A model generated the notes under the pieces. That model saw only the letters and a program-made list of their open reading frames with translations, was not told the DNA's origin and did no database searches. Positions 1-9,952 of a stretch of 64,000 bases of DNA are shown here, in pieces. A program made the translations under genes and the position numbers. Origin of the DNA: Algoriphagus yeomjeoni (GTDB lineage Bacteria > Bacteroidota > Bacteroidia > Cytophagales > Cyclobacteriaceae); the NCBI RefSeq assembly GCF_003259505.1, contig NZ_QLLK01000003.1, positions 372,001 through 436,000 on the forward strand. Reading direction: 5' to 3'. Each line of letters opens with the position of its first letter. The first letter of the stretch is position 1.

Positions 1-788
1 ATGTTGTAATTTATAACAAACTCAGCGAGGATCTTGACGTGATGCGTCAGAGTTTGCTGTATTCAGGGCTGGAAGTTCTGGCTAGAAATATCAATCGTCG
101 TCAGACAGATTTGAAATACTTTGAGTTTGGCACCGTTTACAATAAGGCTGAAGAAGGATATTCAGAACGCCGGAGACTTTCTCTTTTTCTTACGGGGAAA
201 AAGACAGCAGAAAGCTGGCTAGAGCCGAGTAAAGCATTTGCTTTCGCAGACATCTATTCGGCTGTTGAAGCGATTTTAGAAAAGTTAAACGTTACTCCTG
301 GGGAGATTTCCATGGTAGAAACAGCACCATTTTCTTATGGGTTGAAGATTATGCTTGGTCAAAAGGAGTTGGCGACAATAGGTTTGTTAGATGATAAGAT
401 TTTGAAACAGGCGGAAGTTCGTCAAGAAGTGTGGTATGCTGATTTGAACTGGGATTTGCTATGCAAAAAAGCTTCTGGCTTGAAGAAATTTGAGGAGATC
501 TCAAAATTCCCTGAAGTTCGTAGAGATCTTTCTTTGGTAATTGATAAAACTGTCAGTTATGATCAGGTAAAATCAGTAGCGACTAAGTTTGGCGGGAAAT
601 TATTGAAAAGAATTGGTGTGTTTGATGTGTATCAAGGAGACAAAATCGATGCAGGGAAGAAGGCCTATGCGTTGAGTTTTCACCTACAAGATCAGGAAAA
701 TACATTGACCGATAAGGTAATTGACAAAACTATGAGTAAATTGATTCAAGCCTTTGAGAAAGAGGTTGGTGCATTGATAAGAACATAG
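1..788 (+). CDS. pheT: phenylalanine-tRNA ligase beta subunit, C-terminal part
   Basis: This is the 3' end of pheT; the reading frame is open from base 3 and the 5' part lies outside the window. The beta subunit pairs with PheS in the cytoplasm to charge tRNA-Phe. The first visible residues (NKLSEDLDVMRQSLLYSGL) match the conserved catalytic-like core of PheT, so the GTG and ATG codons near base 39 are internal and not starts. The last ~95 residues, from about KFPEVRRDLSLVIDK, are the ferredoxin-fold anticodon-binding domain that ends bacterial PheT. A small coiled-coil gene follows after 2 bp, then zapA and rny, which suggests one transcript. Identification is firm; only the truncation limits it. 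Confidence 0.95.
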   Translation, partial: VVIYNKLSEDLDVMRQSLLYSGLEVLARNINRRQTDLKYFEFGTVYNKAEEGYSERRRLSLFLTGKKTAESWLEPSKAFAFADIYSAVEAILEKLNVTPGEISMVETAPFSYGLKIMLGQKELATIGLLDDKILKQAEVRQEVWYADLNWDLLCKKASGLKKFEEISKFPEVRRDLSLVIDKTVSYDQVKSVATKFGGKLLKRIGVFDVYQGDKIDAGKKAYALSFHLQDQENTLTDKVIDKTMSKLIQAFEKEVGALIRT

Positions 789-790
789 AA

Positions 791-1075
791 ATGATTCAAG
801 AGGAACTGCAAAAATTAGAGAAACTAGCGCTTCAAGCTAGTAGTAAATTGCTTGAAATACGCGAGGAGAATGTGCAATTGAAGCAAAAATTATCTGAAGT
901 AAGTACGGCTTTGGATAAAAAAGAGCAGGAAATCGAACATTTTAAAAATAAAATTAAAATTAGTAACATTGTAGACAACCAACCGGTGAATCCGGAACAG
1001 TCAACTGAAATGAGTGACCTAATCAATAATTATATACAAGAAATCGATCATTTAATCACCTACTTATCCGAGTGA
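791..1075 (+). CDS. small coiled-coil protein between pheT and zapA
   Basis: A 94-residue acidic, heptad-rich protein. Residues ~1-60 read as one continuous coiled coil (for example LLEIREENVQLKQKLSEVS), followed by a short polar link and a second helix. No signal peptide or membrane segment is visible. It starts 2 bp after pheT and ends 1 bp before zapA, so the three are probably translated together. Size, coiled-coil nature and position next to zapA would suit a ZapB-like or other cell-division partner. That is inference from context: I see no family motif that proves it. The gene is real by its tight spacing and protein-like composition; its function is unknown. Confidence 0.8.
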   Translation: MIQEELQKLEKLALQASSKLLEIREENVQLKQKLSEVSTALDKKEQEIEHFKNKIKISNIVDNQPVNPEQSTEMSDLINNYIQEIDHLITYLSE

Positions 1076-1076
1076 T

Positions 1077-1361
1077 ATGGAGACACTTGCCATCAGATTA
1101 AAAATAGGGGATAGGGAATATCCTATGCGTGTGAAGATCGAGGACGAGTCCAAGATCCGTCATGCTGGCAAGCTGATTAATGAAAAATTAAAAAAGTATA
1201 AAGAGGAATACGGACTGGACGATAACCAAGATTTGCTGGCAATGGTAGCATTTGATTGCATGGTGGAGTCGTTAGAAACCAGTCAAGTTAATACGGAAGA
1301 TTCCGAGCATATAAAATCCAGTATTTCTCACATCAACTCCTTATTAGTTAAGGCGTTGTAA
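1077..1361 (+). CDS. zapA: cell division protein ZapA
   Basis: A 94-residue ZapA family protein. ZapA binds FtsZ filaments in the cytoplasm and bundles them at the division ring. The N-terminal half has the family signature: a beta strand pair ending in [10 protein letters not shown], then a helix with an invariant-type acidic and basic pattern ([19 protein letters not shown]). The C-terminal half is a helix used for dimerisation or tetramerisation. Length is normal for the family. The ATG lies 1 bp after the stop of the coiled-coil gene upstream, and rny follows after 68 bp. Confidence 0.88.
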   Translation: METLAIRLKIGDREYPMRVKIEDESKIRHAGKLINEKLKKYKEEYGLDDNQDLLAMVAFDCMVESLETSQVNTEDSEHIKSSISHINSLLVKAL

Positions 1362-1429
1362 TTATTCACAACACAAAAATTCAGGAGATTTTTCAGATTC
1401 CCCAAGGTTCAATTATATCCAAAATACCT

Positions 1430-2995
1430 ATGGGAGACATACTATATATCGTCCTCGCAGCCCTTATCGGGACTGGTGCAGGAGCCGCAATTGCTGGCGC
1501 ATTAATAAAAAACAAAAATGCTAAGCTGGAGGAAGAAACTCGTGATCGAGTGAAATCTATGCTTCGCGAAGCTGAGATCAATGCAGAATCCATCAAGAAA
1601 GACAGGATTCTAGAAGCAAAGGAAAAGTACCTCAAACTGAAGTCTGACTTTGATGAGGAGATGAGTAATAAGAAGAATATTATCATCACCAATGAGAATA
1701 AGGTAAAGCAAAGAGAGCAACAGGTTTCCAAAGAATTGGAGCAGGTGAAGAGAAAAGAAGCAGAATTGGATAGTAAGTCTGAGAACTTAAATGCGCAATT
1801 ACATTCTCTCAAAGTAAAAAAAGAAGAACTAGATCGGGTGACTAATCAGCGAATTGCTGACCTGGAAAAAGTCGCTAATCTCACGCGCGAAGAGGCCCGT
1901 GATCAGTTGGTAACAATGCTCACCGAGGAAGCTAATTCCAGAGCATCTTCTCAGATCAAAGATATCCTTGACGAGGCAAAACTTACTGCCACCAAACAGG
2001 CGAAGAAGATTGTTTTGGATACAATCCAGCGTACAGCGACTGAGCATGCGGTGGAAAACTGCGTATCTGTATTCAATATCGAAAGTGATGATATCAAAGG
2101 TAAAATCATCGGTAGAGAAGGTAGAAACATCCGTGCCTTGGAAGCAGCAACTGGTGTAGAGATCGTCGTGGATGATACGCCTGAAGCGATCATTATTTCT
2201 GGTTTTGATCCGGTTAGAAGAGAAGTTGCAAGACTGTCCCTTCATAGATTGGTGCAAGATGGACGTATTCACCCAGCTAGAATCGAAGAAGTAGTCGCCA
2301 AAACTGAAAAGAATATAGAGGAAGAAATCGTCGAAATCGGCGAGAGAACTTGTATAGATCTTGGTATCCATGGCCTTCATCCTGAGTTGATCAGAATGGT
2401 GGGACGTATGAGATACAGATCTTCTTATGGTCAGAACCTACTTCAGCACTCCAGAGAGGTTGCCAAGCTTTGTGCTACCATGGCAGCTGAGATGGGGCTG
2501 AATGCTAAGATGGCGAAACGTGCAGGTTTGCTTCACGATATCGGAAAAGTATGGCATGAGGAGCAGGAATTACCGCACGCAGTGTTGGGTATGGAGCTTG
2601 CCAAGCGATACAAGGAACATCCTGAGATTTGTAATGCTATCGGAGCTCACCACGATGAGATCGAGATGACTTCTATGATTTCTCCGATTGTTCAGGCTTC
2701 TGATGCAATCTCAGGCGCAAGACCAGGCGCAAGACGTGAAGTGATGGATAGTTACATCAAGCGTCTAAAAGACCTTGAGGAGCTTGCGTTGAGCTTTGAC
2801 GGAGTGAACAAATGTTTTGCAATGCAGGCAGGTCGAGAACTGCGGGTTTTGGTAGATGCAGACAATGTAGATGACTCTACGGCGGGTAAGCTTTCGTTTG
2901 ATATTTCTCAGAAAATCGAGAAGGAAATGCAGTATCCTGGACAGATTAAAATAACTGTTATCAGAGAAATGAGATCAGTGAATTATGCTAGGTAG
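1430..2995 (+). CDS. rny: ribonuclease Y
   Basis: A 521-residue membrane-anchored endoribonuclease that starts decay of many mRNAs. Domains in order: an N-terminal membrane helix (~3-25, rich in Ala and Gly), a long charged coiled coil (~30-185), a KH RNA-binding domain (~210-275, with [17 protein letters not shown]), and an HD metal-phosphohydrolase domain. The catalytic His-Asp pair is H369-D370 in LLHDIGKV. Length matches the family (about 520). ATG at 1430 places the membrane helix at the very N terminus, which supports the start. It ends the pheT-zapA-rny block; a strong hairpin with a T run follows at 3091-3126. Confidence 0.95.
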   Translation: MGDILYIVLAALIGTGAGAAIAGALIKNKNAKLEEETRDRVKSMLREAEINAESIKKDRILEAKEKYLKLKSDFDEEMSNKKNIIITNENKVKQREQQVSKELEQVKRKEAELDSKSENLNAQLHSLKVKKEELDRVTNQRIADLEKVANLTREEARDQLVTMLTEEANSRASSQIKDILDEAKLTATKQAKKIVLDTIQRTATEHAVENCVSVFNIESDDIKGKIIGREGRNIRALEAATGVEIVVDDTPEAIIISGFDPVRREVARLSLHRLVQDGRIHPARIEEVVAKTEKNIEEEIVEIGERTCIDLGIHGLHPELIRMVGRMRYRSSYGQNLLQHSREVAKLCATMAAEMGLNAKMAKRAGLLHDIGKVWHEEQELPHAVLGMELAKRYKEHPEICNAIGAHHDEIEMTSMISPIVQASDAISGARPGARREVMDSYIKRLKDLEELALSFDGVNKCFAMQAGRELRVLVDADNVDDSTAGKLSFDISQKIEKEMQYPGQIKITVIREMRSVNYAR

Positions 2996-3090
2996 AAAAG
3001 AGCGGGAAGACAGGAGGCGGAAGACCGAAGATATGGGGAGTAAGAGTGCCTTTCTCAAATAGTGCATACCGAATCTAGATTTTTATTCAA

Positions 3091-3126
3091 AATGGCAGTT
3101 GCTGAAAAGTAGCTGCCATTATTTTT
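3091..3126 (+). terminator. Rho-independent terminator after rny
   Basis: A 13-bp stem (two G-T wobbles) closes on a GAAA tetraloop and is followed at once by ATTTTT. The arms begin AATGGCAG and end CTGCCATT. It sits about 95 bp after the rny stop and would end the pheT-zapA-rny transcript. Confidence 0.8.
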
Positions 3127-3140
3127 ATAACCTCGGCTTG

Positions 3141-3164
3141 TGCCTGCCTTGTCAGTAGGCAGGT
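3141..3164. repeat. short intergenic inverted repeat
   Basis: GCCTGCC, a 9-base spacer, then GGCAGGT, inside a wider imperfect hairpin (flanking CGGC and GCCG). It lies in the gap after rny. It looks like a dispersed intergenic palindrome of the type common in Bacteroidota; no function can be assigned from one copy. Confidence 0.5.
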
Positions 3165-3276
3165 CTTTTAGGCCGAAAACCTGTCAACCCCGTTCTTTTA
3201 CGCTAGATAACTTAAGGATTAATTTTTATTTTGAAGGCAATCACTGATCAGGTCGCAATCAGCTTTATATTCACTT

Positions 3277-4041
3277 ATGTTTTTACTGCATTCACTTTTA
3301 TTAGAGATGTTCGAGTGGCTCTCGGACGGCATCACTCATTTGAAAAGGCACAGAATAACTAGTTCGGAGAAGGCTATTCTGGAAAATAAGTTTATCTACT
3401 ACCAACGACTCAATCAAAATCATAAAAAGGAGTTTGTGACCAAACTGGAATTGGTAATAACTAGGAAAGCATTTGTGCCTCGGGGAGCTTTAAGTGAAGT
3501 AACAACTGAGATGAAAATACTCATTGGAGCTACAATCGTGATGGTGACTTTTGGTTGGAATGATCTACGCTTGCCTCATTTCAAAAAGATCCTGATCTAT
3601 CCAAGTACCTATTACAGCACGATTTCTAAGCAATATCATAGAGGGGAAGTTAATCCAAGGCATGGAATTATTGTGCTGTCCTGGAGCTGTTTTTTGAATG
3701 GGATAGCTGATCAAAAAGATGGGGTGAATTTAGGAATTCATGAGGTAGCTCATGCGTTGAAACTGGAAAATCAGATTTATTACAATGATGAAAGTGAGTT
3801 TTTCAATCCTGAGATTTACCGATCATTTCAATTGCTAGCTACTGAGGAAATCCACAAGATAAAAACTGGAAATCTCACTGTATTCAGATCAAACGCCGGC
3901 ATAGACGATGATGAATTCTTCGCTGTAGCTTTGGAGACATTCTTCGAAAAGCCGCATGAGTTTTTTGAATATAATCCTGAGCTGTATGGGACTTTGGTGA
4001 GATTGATGCGGCAAGACCCTAGGGTTTGGGTGAATGTATAA
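3277..4041 (+). CDS. MtfA-like zinc peptidase (family M90)
   Basis: A 254-residue protein of the MtfA/M90 group. In E. coli MtfA is a cytosolic metallopeptidase that binds the regulator Mlc. The zinc-binding HExxH motif is H155-E156-V-A-H159 (NLGIHEVAHAL). Further along, EFFAVALETFFEKPHEF followed by PELY and a hydrophobic stretch is the usual C-terminal signature of this family and supplies the third metal ligand. The length is normal. The N terminus is mildly hydrophobic, so a membrane tether cannot be excluded. ATG at 3277 was used; a second in-frame ATG lies 10 codons later. It stands alone between the rny terminator and a convergent ATPase gene. Confidence 0.8.
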   Translation: MFLLHSLLLEMFEWLSDGITHLKRHRITSSEKAILENKFIYYQRLNQNHKKEFVTKLELVITRKAFVPRGALSEVTTEMKILIGATIVMVTFGWNDLRLPHFKKILIYPSTYYSTISKQYHRGEVNPRHGIIVLSWSCFLNGIADQKDGVNLGIHEVAHALKLENQIYYNDESEFFNPEIYRSFQLLATEEIHKIKTGNLTVFRSNAGIDDDEFFAVALETFFEKPHEFFEYNPELYGTLVRLMRQDPRVWVNV

Positions 4042-4225
4042 AAAGTCTCCTCCAACTCTTGAGCGTTCATCACCCATCTTCTTTGGAGTTATCTTCTTCA
4101 CTGCATTTGTGGTTCACGGCTTCAAAAAGCGGCTGATCTATGTGACAAAGCCCACGATTATGGGACCTCATAATAGGAGCAATATCAAATCTTCTTTCAT
4201 TTGTACTTCTAAACTGTTAAGCCAT

Positions 4226-5454
<1,229 letters not shown>

Positions 5455-5531
5455 TTAGCCTAAGTCTAAATCGGAAAGTAAATCAAAGAAGTAATTGAGT
5501 ACTATAATGGTCCCTATTTACTTAAGTAAAT

Positions 5532-6935
5532 CTAAGCCTTAAGCAACCCATCCACCGCTTCCCTCACTGCTTCCACCAAGCCTTCATAAGCACTCAAATC
5601 TTCTCCCCAATAGCTTCTTTCGCTCAAAAGTTTGGATACAGTCTGTTCAGTAGATCCAAGTGCCCAAGCAGATTTGAACTCAGTCATCAGCGTTGGATTG
5701 TCATTAACTGGCGTTTCTTCTCCCTTATAATTTCCTTTATAAAACACTAAAAGTGCTGCAAATGAAAGAATTAATTTCTCCGGACATGCCTTTTTCAACT
5801 CATAATAAGCTAGCAAAGAAGGTAGCACGCGAACCTTGAATTTGGAGATGCTATTTAACGCGATCGACTTAAGCTCATGCACGATAAAAGGATTAGCAAA
5901 ACGCTCCAACACATCGTTTGCAAACTGCTCCAACTCTTCCTGAGGCATGTCGAGTGTAGGGATGATCTCCTCGTAAATAGCCTCTTTCAGGAACGCTCCG
6001 ATTTCTGGGTTTTCCACAGCTTCTCTCACTGTTCTCAATCCTTTCAGATAGGCATAAGGAACCATCGAAGTATGCCCTCCATTTAGGATTCGCACTTTTT
6101 GGGTCCGGAAAGGAGCGAGATTATCTACGAATTTAACATTGAGTCCAGCTTTATCCAGCGGGAATTCTTCTTTAACTGTTTCAGCTCCTTCTATTGCCCA
6201 GAAGTGGTAAGGCTCCACCATCACTGCCATGTCATCTTTGTAACCTAGATTCTCTTGAATTTCATCAATTGATCCTTTAGGGAAACCAGGGACAATCCTG
6301 TCGACAAGAGTATTACAGAACACATTTTTCCAATCAATCCACTCCGAAAACTCTGCAGGCAACTTCCAAAAGGAAATGTACTTCTGAATACATTCTTTGA
6401 GTGCTTCTCCATTTGCTTCGATCAGCTCGCAAGGAAGAAAAATCAGTCCTTTGGAAGCATCTCCCTTGAAGGTTTTAAATCTGTGATAAAGTAATGCGGT
6501 AAGTTTTCCAGGGAAAGTTTTGGAAATGCTGTCTGCAGAGTGATCCGTCTGATCAAAGACGATTCCAGCCTCAGTAGTATTCGAAACCACAAATCGTAAA
6601 TCTGGGTTTTCACCGATTTTCAGATATTCCTCATATTCCTCAAATACATTGGTGATCTCTGCGACACATTTTACAAGGGTTGTTTCTTGTACCAACTCTC
6701 CATTTTTCAACCCTTGTTCAATCACATGAAAAAGACAATCCTGATCCTTCATAGGATTACTTCCTGACTTGCTATGAACTTGTACGATGTGAATGTTACC
6801 GTCAAAAACATTGGCTTCATTTGATTTTTCAATCATCCAATCAGTAAAGCCTCTTAAGAAATTCCCATTTCCAAATTGAAGGATTTTAACTGGGCGTTGG
6901 GGGGTAGAATGGTTAGTTTTCGAAAGAAGTTGCAT
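5532..6935 (-). CDS. uxaB: tagaturonate reductase (altronate oxidoreductase)
   Basis: A 467-residue polyol/mannitol dehydrogenase family enzyme. UxaB reduces D-tagaturonate to D-altronate with NADH in the cytoplasm, the second step of galacturonate breakdown. The N terminus holds the nucleotide-binding start ILQFGNGNFLRGFTDWMIE, typical of UxaB. The family lysine region appears as KVRILNGGHTSMVPYAYLKG. Length is close to E. coli UxaB. Its ATG overlaps the stop of the LacI-type regulator (TAATG), so the two are translationally coupled. It is the last gene of the leftward kduI-kduD-regulator-uxaB operon. UxaC, which would supply tagaturonate, is not in the window. Confidence 0.9.
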   Translation of the reverse strand: MQLLSKTNHSTPQRPVKILQFGNGNFLRGFTDWMIEKSNEANVFDGNIHIVQVHSKSGSNPMKDQDCLFHVIEQGLKNGELVQETTLVKCVAEITNVFEEYEEYLKIGENPDLRFVVSNTTEAGIVFDQTDHSADSISKTFPGKLTALLYHRFKTFKGDASKGLIFLPCELIEANGEALKECIQKYISFWKLPAEFSEWIDWKNVFCNTLVDRIVPGFPKGSIDEIQENLGYKDDMAVMVEPYHFWAIEGAETVKEEFPLDKAGLNVKFVDNLAPFRTQKVRILNGGHTSMVPYAYLKGLRTVREAVENPEIGAFLKEAIYEEIIPTLDMPQEELEQFANDVLERFANPFIVHELKSIALNSISKFKVRVLPSLLAYYELKKACPEKLILSFAALLVFYKGNYKGEETPVNDNPTLMTEFKSAWALGSTEQTVSKLLSERSYWGEDLSAYEGLVEAVREAVDGLLKA

Positions 6936-7993
6936 TAGGCGATTAGGTCAATAGTGCTGTTATGGTTCTGGGTTTTTAATGAAGAATTCCGAATGATCAG
7001 CTCTGGTTTAAGAATAGTTTTTTTCGAAATGACATTCTTTTGATCTTTTTGATTGAGGATCTCAAAGAAAGTTTCTGCAGTGATATTCCCCATAGGAATA
7101 CTTTTTTGATTCACTGTAGTAAGTGTTGGTTCTGTGAAGGAAGTAAATGGCTCATCGCCAAATCCTACTAATTTGACATCCTCCGGGAGTTTGTATCCAT
7201 TTTCTTTCAAGACCTGCATTGCTCCCATAATTGAGTAATCGGATGCGGAGAAGACTGCGTCAAAAGGTATTTTAGCATCGATAACTTCCTGCATGGATGT
7301 TCTACCGTCTTCCAACTGCAGTTTACTGAATCGTATCAATTCAAGATCTACGGGGATGCCATGCTTCAGTAAAGCGTCCTCATAACCTCTTTTTCGTTCT
7401 TTGTAAATATTGATGTTTTGGGAGTTGGAGAAATGTACAATTCGTCTACACCCTTCATTGATCAAATGTTCGGTTGCCTGAAATGCTCCATAATAATCGT
7501 CGATTACCACCTGACTTACATCAAGTTCATTTGTCACCCGATCGAATAGGACTAAAGGAATTCCTTTTTTAAGGATTTTCTTATAATGATCAACGTTTTC
7601 AGTGGTCTTTCCTATTGAGGCAATTATGCCATCTACTTGTACATTGAGCAGCGCCTCAATTGTCTGCATCTCTTTTTCATAGTCGTCATAAGACTGTGAA
7701 ATCACCACCTTATAATTAACGGAATTAGCAATTTCTTCGATACCTCGGATTACGGAAGAGAAAAAGTTTCGATTTGCCGTAGGTACCACCACTCCAATAA
7801 GTCTGCTTTTCCCACTTCTCAGAGCTGAAGCAATATTATTAGGTTGATAATTAAGTTCTTTAGCAGCCTTTAGTACTTTTTTCTTTGTCGCATCGGAGAT
7901 TCTAGGGTTATTATTTAATGCTCTTGATACTGTAGACGCAGTTACCTGTAGCTTTTCAGCGATATCATGAATGGTGGCTTTTCCGTTTTTCAT
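6935..7993 (-). CDS. LacI-family regulator of the pectin locus
   Basis: A 352-residue LacI/GalR family protein. The N-terminal helix-turn-helix is ATIHDIAEKLQVTASTVSRA, with a hinge helix around NNIASALRSG. The rest is a periplasmic-binding-protein-like sensor domain beginning LIGVVVPTANRNFFSSVIRG. It sits inside the operon for uronate breakdown, between kduD (40 bp upstream) and uxaB (1-bp overlap). Five LacI-type palindromes (consensus near ATGCAATCGATTGCAC) stand before kduI, the DUF4861 gene, susC and uxaA. The likely role is repression of the whole pectin regulon, released by a uronate or KDG-type effector, with self-control through the kduI operator. Effector identity is inference. Confidence 0.88.
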   Translation of the reverse strand: MKNGKATIHDIAEKLQVTASTVSRALNNNPRISDATKKKVLKAAKELNYQPNNIASALRSGKSRLIGVVVPTANRNFFSSVIRGIEEIANSVNYKVVISQSYDDYEKEMQTIEALLNVQVDGIIASIGKTTENVDHYKKILKKGIPLVLFDRVTNELDVSQVVIDDYYGAFQATEHLINEGCRRIVHFSNSQNINIYKERKRGYEDALLKHGIPVDLELIRFSKLQLEDGRTSMQEVIDAKIPFDAVFSASDYSIMGAMQVLKENGYKLPEDVKLVGFGDEPFTSFTEPTLTTVNQKSIPMGNITAETFFEILNQKDQKNVISKKTILKPELIIRNSSLKTQNHNSTIDLIA

Positions 7994-8033
7994 TGCCTTT
8001 AGGTTGGGTTTAAAGTAACAAAAGCTAAAATAA

Positions 8034-8819
8034 CTATTCTCCGATGGGCTTCCCTATAGTTGCCAAAATACCTCCATCTACATAAATGATTTGGCCGTTG
8101 ACAAAATCACTTGCTGGGCTGGCTAAAAAAACCACTGCTCCACCAAGATCGTTGGGATTTCCCCATCGCCCTGCAGGTGTGCGATTAACAATAAAATCAT
8201 TGAAAGGATGTCCATCTACTCGGATCGGTGCGGTCTGCTCGGTAGCAAAATATCCCGGACCAATTCCATTGACTTGAATATTGTATTTGGCCCATTCGGT
8301 TGCAAGGTTTCTTGTAAGCATTTTCAAACCACCTTTTGCGGCTGCATATGCACTAACCGTATTTCGGCCGAGTTCGCTCATCATAGAGCATATGTTGATG
8401 ATTTTTCCACTTCCGTTTTTCACCATAGTCTTGGCTACTCGCTGGGAGACAATAAACGGTGAGACGAGATCTATATCGACGACTTTTCTGAAGTCATCAG
8501 GATTCATTTCTAATGCCGGCACACGCTGGATCATCCCGGCATTGTTCACCAAAATAGCTATTTCTCCAACTTCTTCCTCGATTTTGGAGATGGCGGCATC
8601 AACAGCTTTCGCATCGCTTACATCAAACAAATAGGGGTGAGCTTGGATCTTTTCAGCGGCATATTCTTCAATCGCAGCTTCCATTTTGGAAGGAGTATGG
8701 CCATTGATTACCAAAGTGGCCCCTTGATGAGCTAAAGCTTTCGCCATAGCCATGCCAAGACCATGAGTCGCTCCAGTGACTAAAGCAATTTTGCCTTTGA
8801 GTTCAAAATTTGGTTTCAT
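8034..8819 (-). CDS. kduD: 2-dehydro-3-deoxy-D-gluconate 5-dehydrogenase
   Basis: A 261-residue short-chain dehydrogenase. KduD interconverts 3-deoxy-D-glycero-2,5-hexodiulosonate and 2-keto-3-deoxygluconate with NAD(H), the step after KduI in the use of unsaturated uronates. The cofactor motif is TGATHGLG (residues ~15-22), NNAG is at ~92-95, and the catalytic set is S145, Y158 and K162 (SAYAAAKGG). The C terminus YVDGGILATIG is typical of this group. Sequence alone places it in the gluconate-5-dehydrogenase/KduD group; the kduI gene 11 bp upstream settles the likely function. Confidence 0.88.
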   Translation of the reverse strand: MKPNFELKGKIALVTGATHGLGMAMAKALAHQGATLVINGHTPSKMEAAIEEYAAEKIQAHPYLFDVSDAKAVDAAISKIEEEVGEIAILVNNAGMIQRVPALEMNPDDFRKVVDIDLVSPFIVSQRVAKTMVKNGSGKIINICSMMSELGRNTVSAYAAAKGGLKMLTRNLATEWAKYNIQVNGIGPGYFATEQTAPIRVDGHPFNDFIVNRTPAGRWGNPNDLGGAVVFLASPASDFVNGQIIYVDGGILATIGKPIGE

Positions 8820-8830
8820 ATGCTTTCGAT

Positions 8831-9670
8831 TTATCTTAATTCGGAAGGTTTCACCATATCCATGTCTCCATAGTCCATGTTTTCACCCGCCATTCCCCAG
8901 ATAAAAGTATAATTGGAAGTGCCTGCACCACTATGAATAGACCAAACTGGTGAGATGACTGCCTGATGATTTTTCATCCAGATATGACGAGTTTCGGCTG
9001 AAGTTCCCATAAAATGAGAGACTACGTTTTCTTCCTTCAAATCAAAGTAGAAGTAAGCTTCCATCCTTCTGTCATGAACGTGCGCTGGCATAGTGTTCCA
9101 AACTGAGCCTGGCTTCAACTCGGTCATGCCCATTTGCAGTTGACAGGTGTCTACAACCGAGTTGACCAATAGCTTGTAAATCGTTCGGTGATTAGAGTTT
9201 TCTAATGATCCAAGTGTAACCACTTCAGCATCTTCCTGTGTTATTTTTCGAGTCGGGTAGCTGCAGTGCGCAGGTGCCGAATTGAAATATAATAATGTCT
9301 TGCCCTCAGTAGCAGGATGAAATACAACATTTTGAATGCCCTTGCCTATATAAAGAGCTTCCTTGCGACCAAGCGTAATTGACTCACCATCTACCTCAAT
9401 CGTACATTGATCGCCTACGTTTATAATGCCGATCTCTCGACGTTCTAGAAAGTAGGGTGCTTTTAATTGATCGACAGGTTCCAATTTCACAGGTTTGTCT
9501 ACGGGATGAATTCCGCCCACAATCAGCCGATCTTCCATCGTGTAAATCCCTGTGATTTGATTTGGAACGAAGATTTCCTCAAGCAAAAACTTATCTCGAA
9601 TTTCTTGGGTTGGGTAATTTTTGAAATCCTCAGGATGTGAGGAATACCGTGTTTCAATAGTAGTACTCAT
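8831..9670 (-). CDS. kduI: 5-dehydro-4-deoxy-D-glucuronate isomerase
   Basis: A 279-residue cupin-type isomerase. KduI converts 5-keto-4-deoxyuronate, released from unsaturated oligogalacturonides, to 3-deoxy-D-glycero-2,5-hexodiulosonate in the cytoplasm. Metal ligands are visible in TMPAHVHDRRMEAYFYF: H197, H199 and E204, with a further His in WSIHSGAG near residue 246. Length matches the family (about 278). It is the first gene of the leftward kduI-kduD-regulator-uxaB operon. A LacI-type operator lies 11 bp before its ATG (9681-9696). Confidence 0.95.
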   Translation of the reverse strand: MSTTIETRYSSHPEDFKNYPTQEIRDKFLLEEIFVPNQITGIYTMEDRLIVGGIHPVDKPVKLEPVDQLKAPYFLERREIGIINVGDQCTIEVDGESITLGRKEALYIGKGIQNVVFHPATEGKTLLYFNSAPAHCSYPTRKITQEDAEVVTLGSLENSNHRTIYKLLVNSVVDTCQLQMGMTELKPGSVWNTMPAHVHDRRMEAYFYFDLKEENVVSHFMGTSAETRHIWMKNHQAVISPVWSIHSGAGTSNYTFIWGMAGENMDYGDMDMVKPSELR

Positions 9671-9680
9671 TAGGGTCTAT

Positions 9681-9696
9681 GTGTAATCGTTTGCGC
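9681..9696. promoter_or_regulatory. LacI-type operator before kduI
   Basis: GTGTAATCGTTTGCGC is an imperfect palindrome around a central CG that matches the RTGYAAWCGWTTGCRC pattern shared by five sites in the window. It lies 11 bp upstream of the kduI start, in the right place to block transcription of the leftward operon. Confidence 0.8.
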
Positions 9697-9856
9697 AATA
9701 TAGTATTAATTTTGAAATTCAAATACGAATTATACTAATCGTTCATTGAGTTATGACAAACTAGTATTTTGTATATTCAATAAAAATAGTCCGTTAATGT
9801 ATAAAATGGTGAATAATGCATAGTTAAAATTTTTTATTATTTAATTTCTTTTTAAT

Positions 9857-9872
9857 ATGCAATCGATTGCTC
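9857..9872. promoter_or_regulatory. LacI-type operator before the DUF4861-GH105 run
   Basis: ATGCAATCGATTGCTC has a near-perfect palindrome around CG. It lies 80 bp before the likely ATG at 9953 and 176 bp from the kduI operator, so one repressor could hold both divergent units, possibly by looping. Confidence 0.85.
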
Positions 9873-9952
9873 AAATTATATGAAAATTTGAGCCTTTGAA
9901 TTCAAATTCCTGAGTCAAGTTATAGTCTAATTCATTGATTTTAAGTATACTA

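Noticed and set aside
1829..2380. 183-residue open frame on the minus strand
   Set aside because: It lies wholly inside rny, whose domains are clear; composition is not protein-like and no family match is visible.
3001..3276. small RNA gene after rny
   Set aside because: Apart from the terminator and a short palindrome I see no conserved RNA form.
5516..5531. terminator after uxaB
   Set aside because: ATTTACTTAAGTAAAT is a perfect palindrome but has no loop or T run and is too AT-rich to act as a strong terminator.
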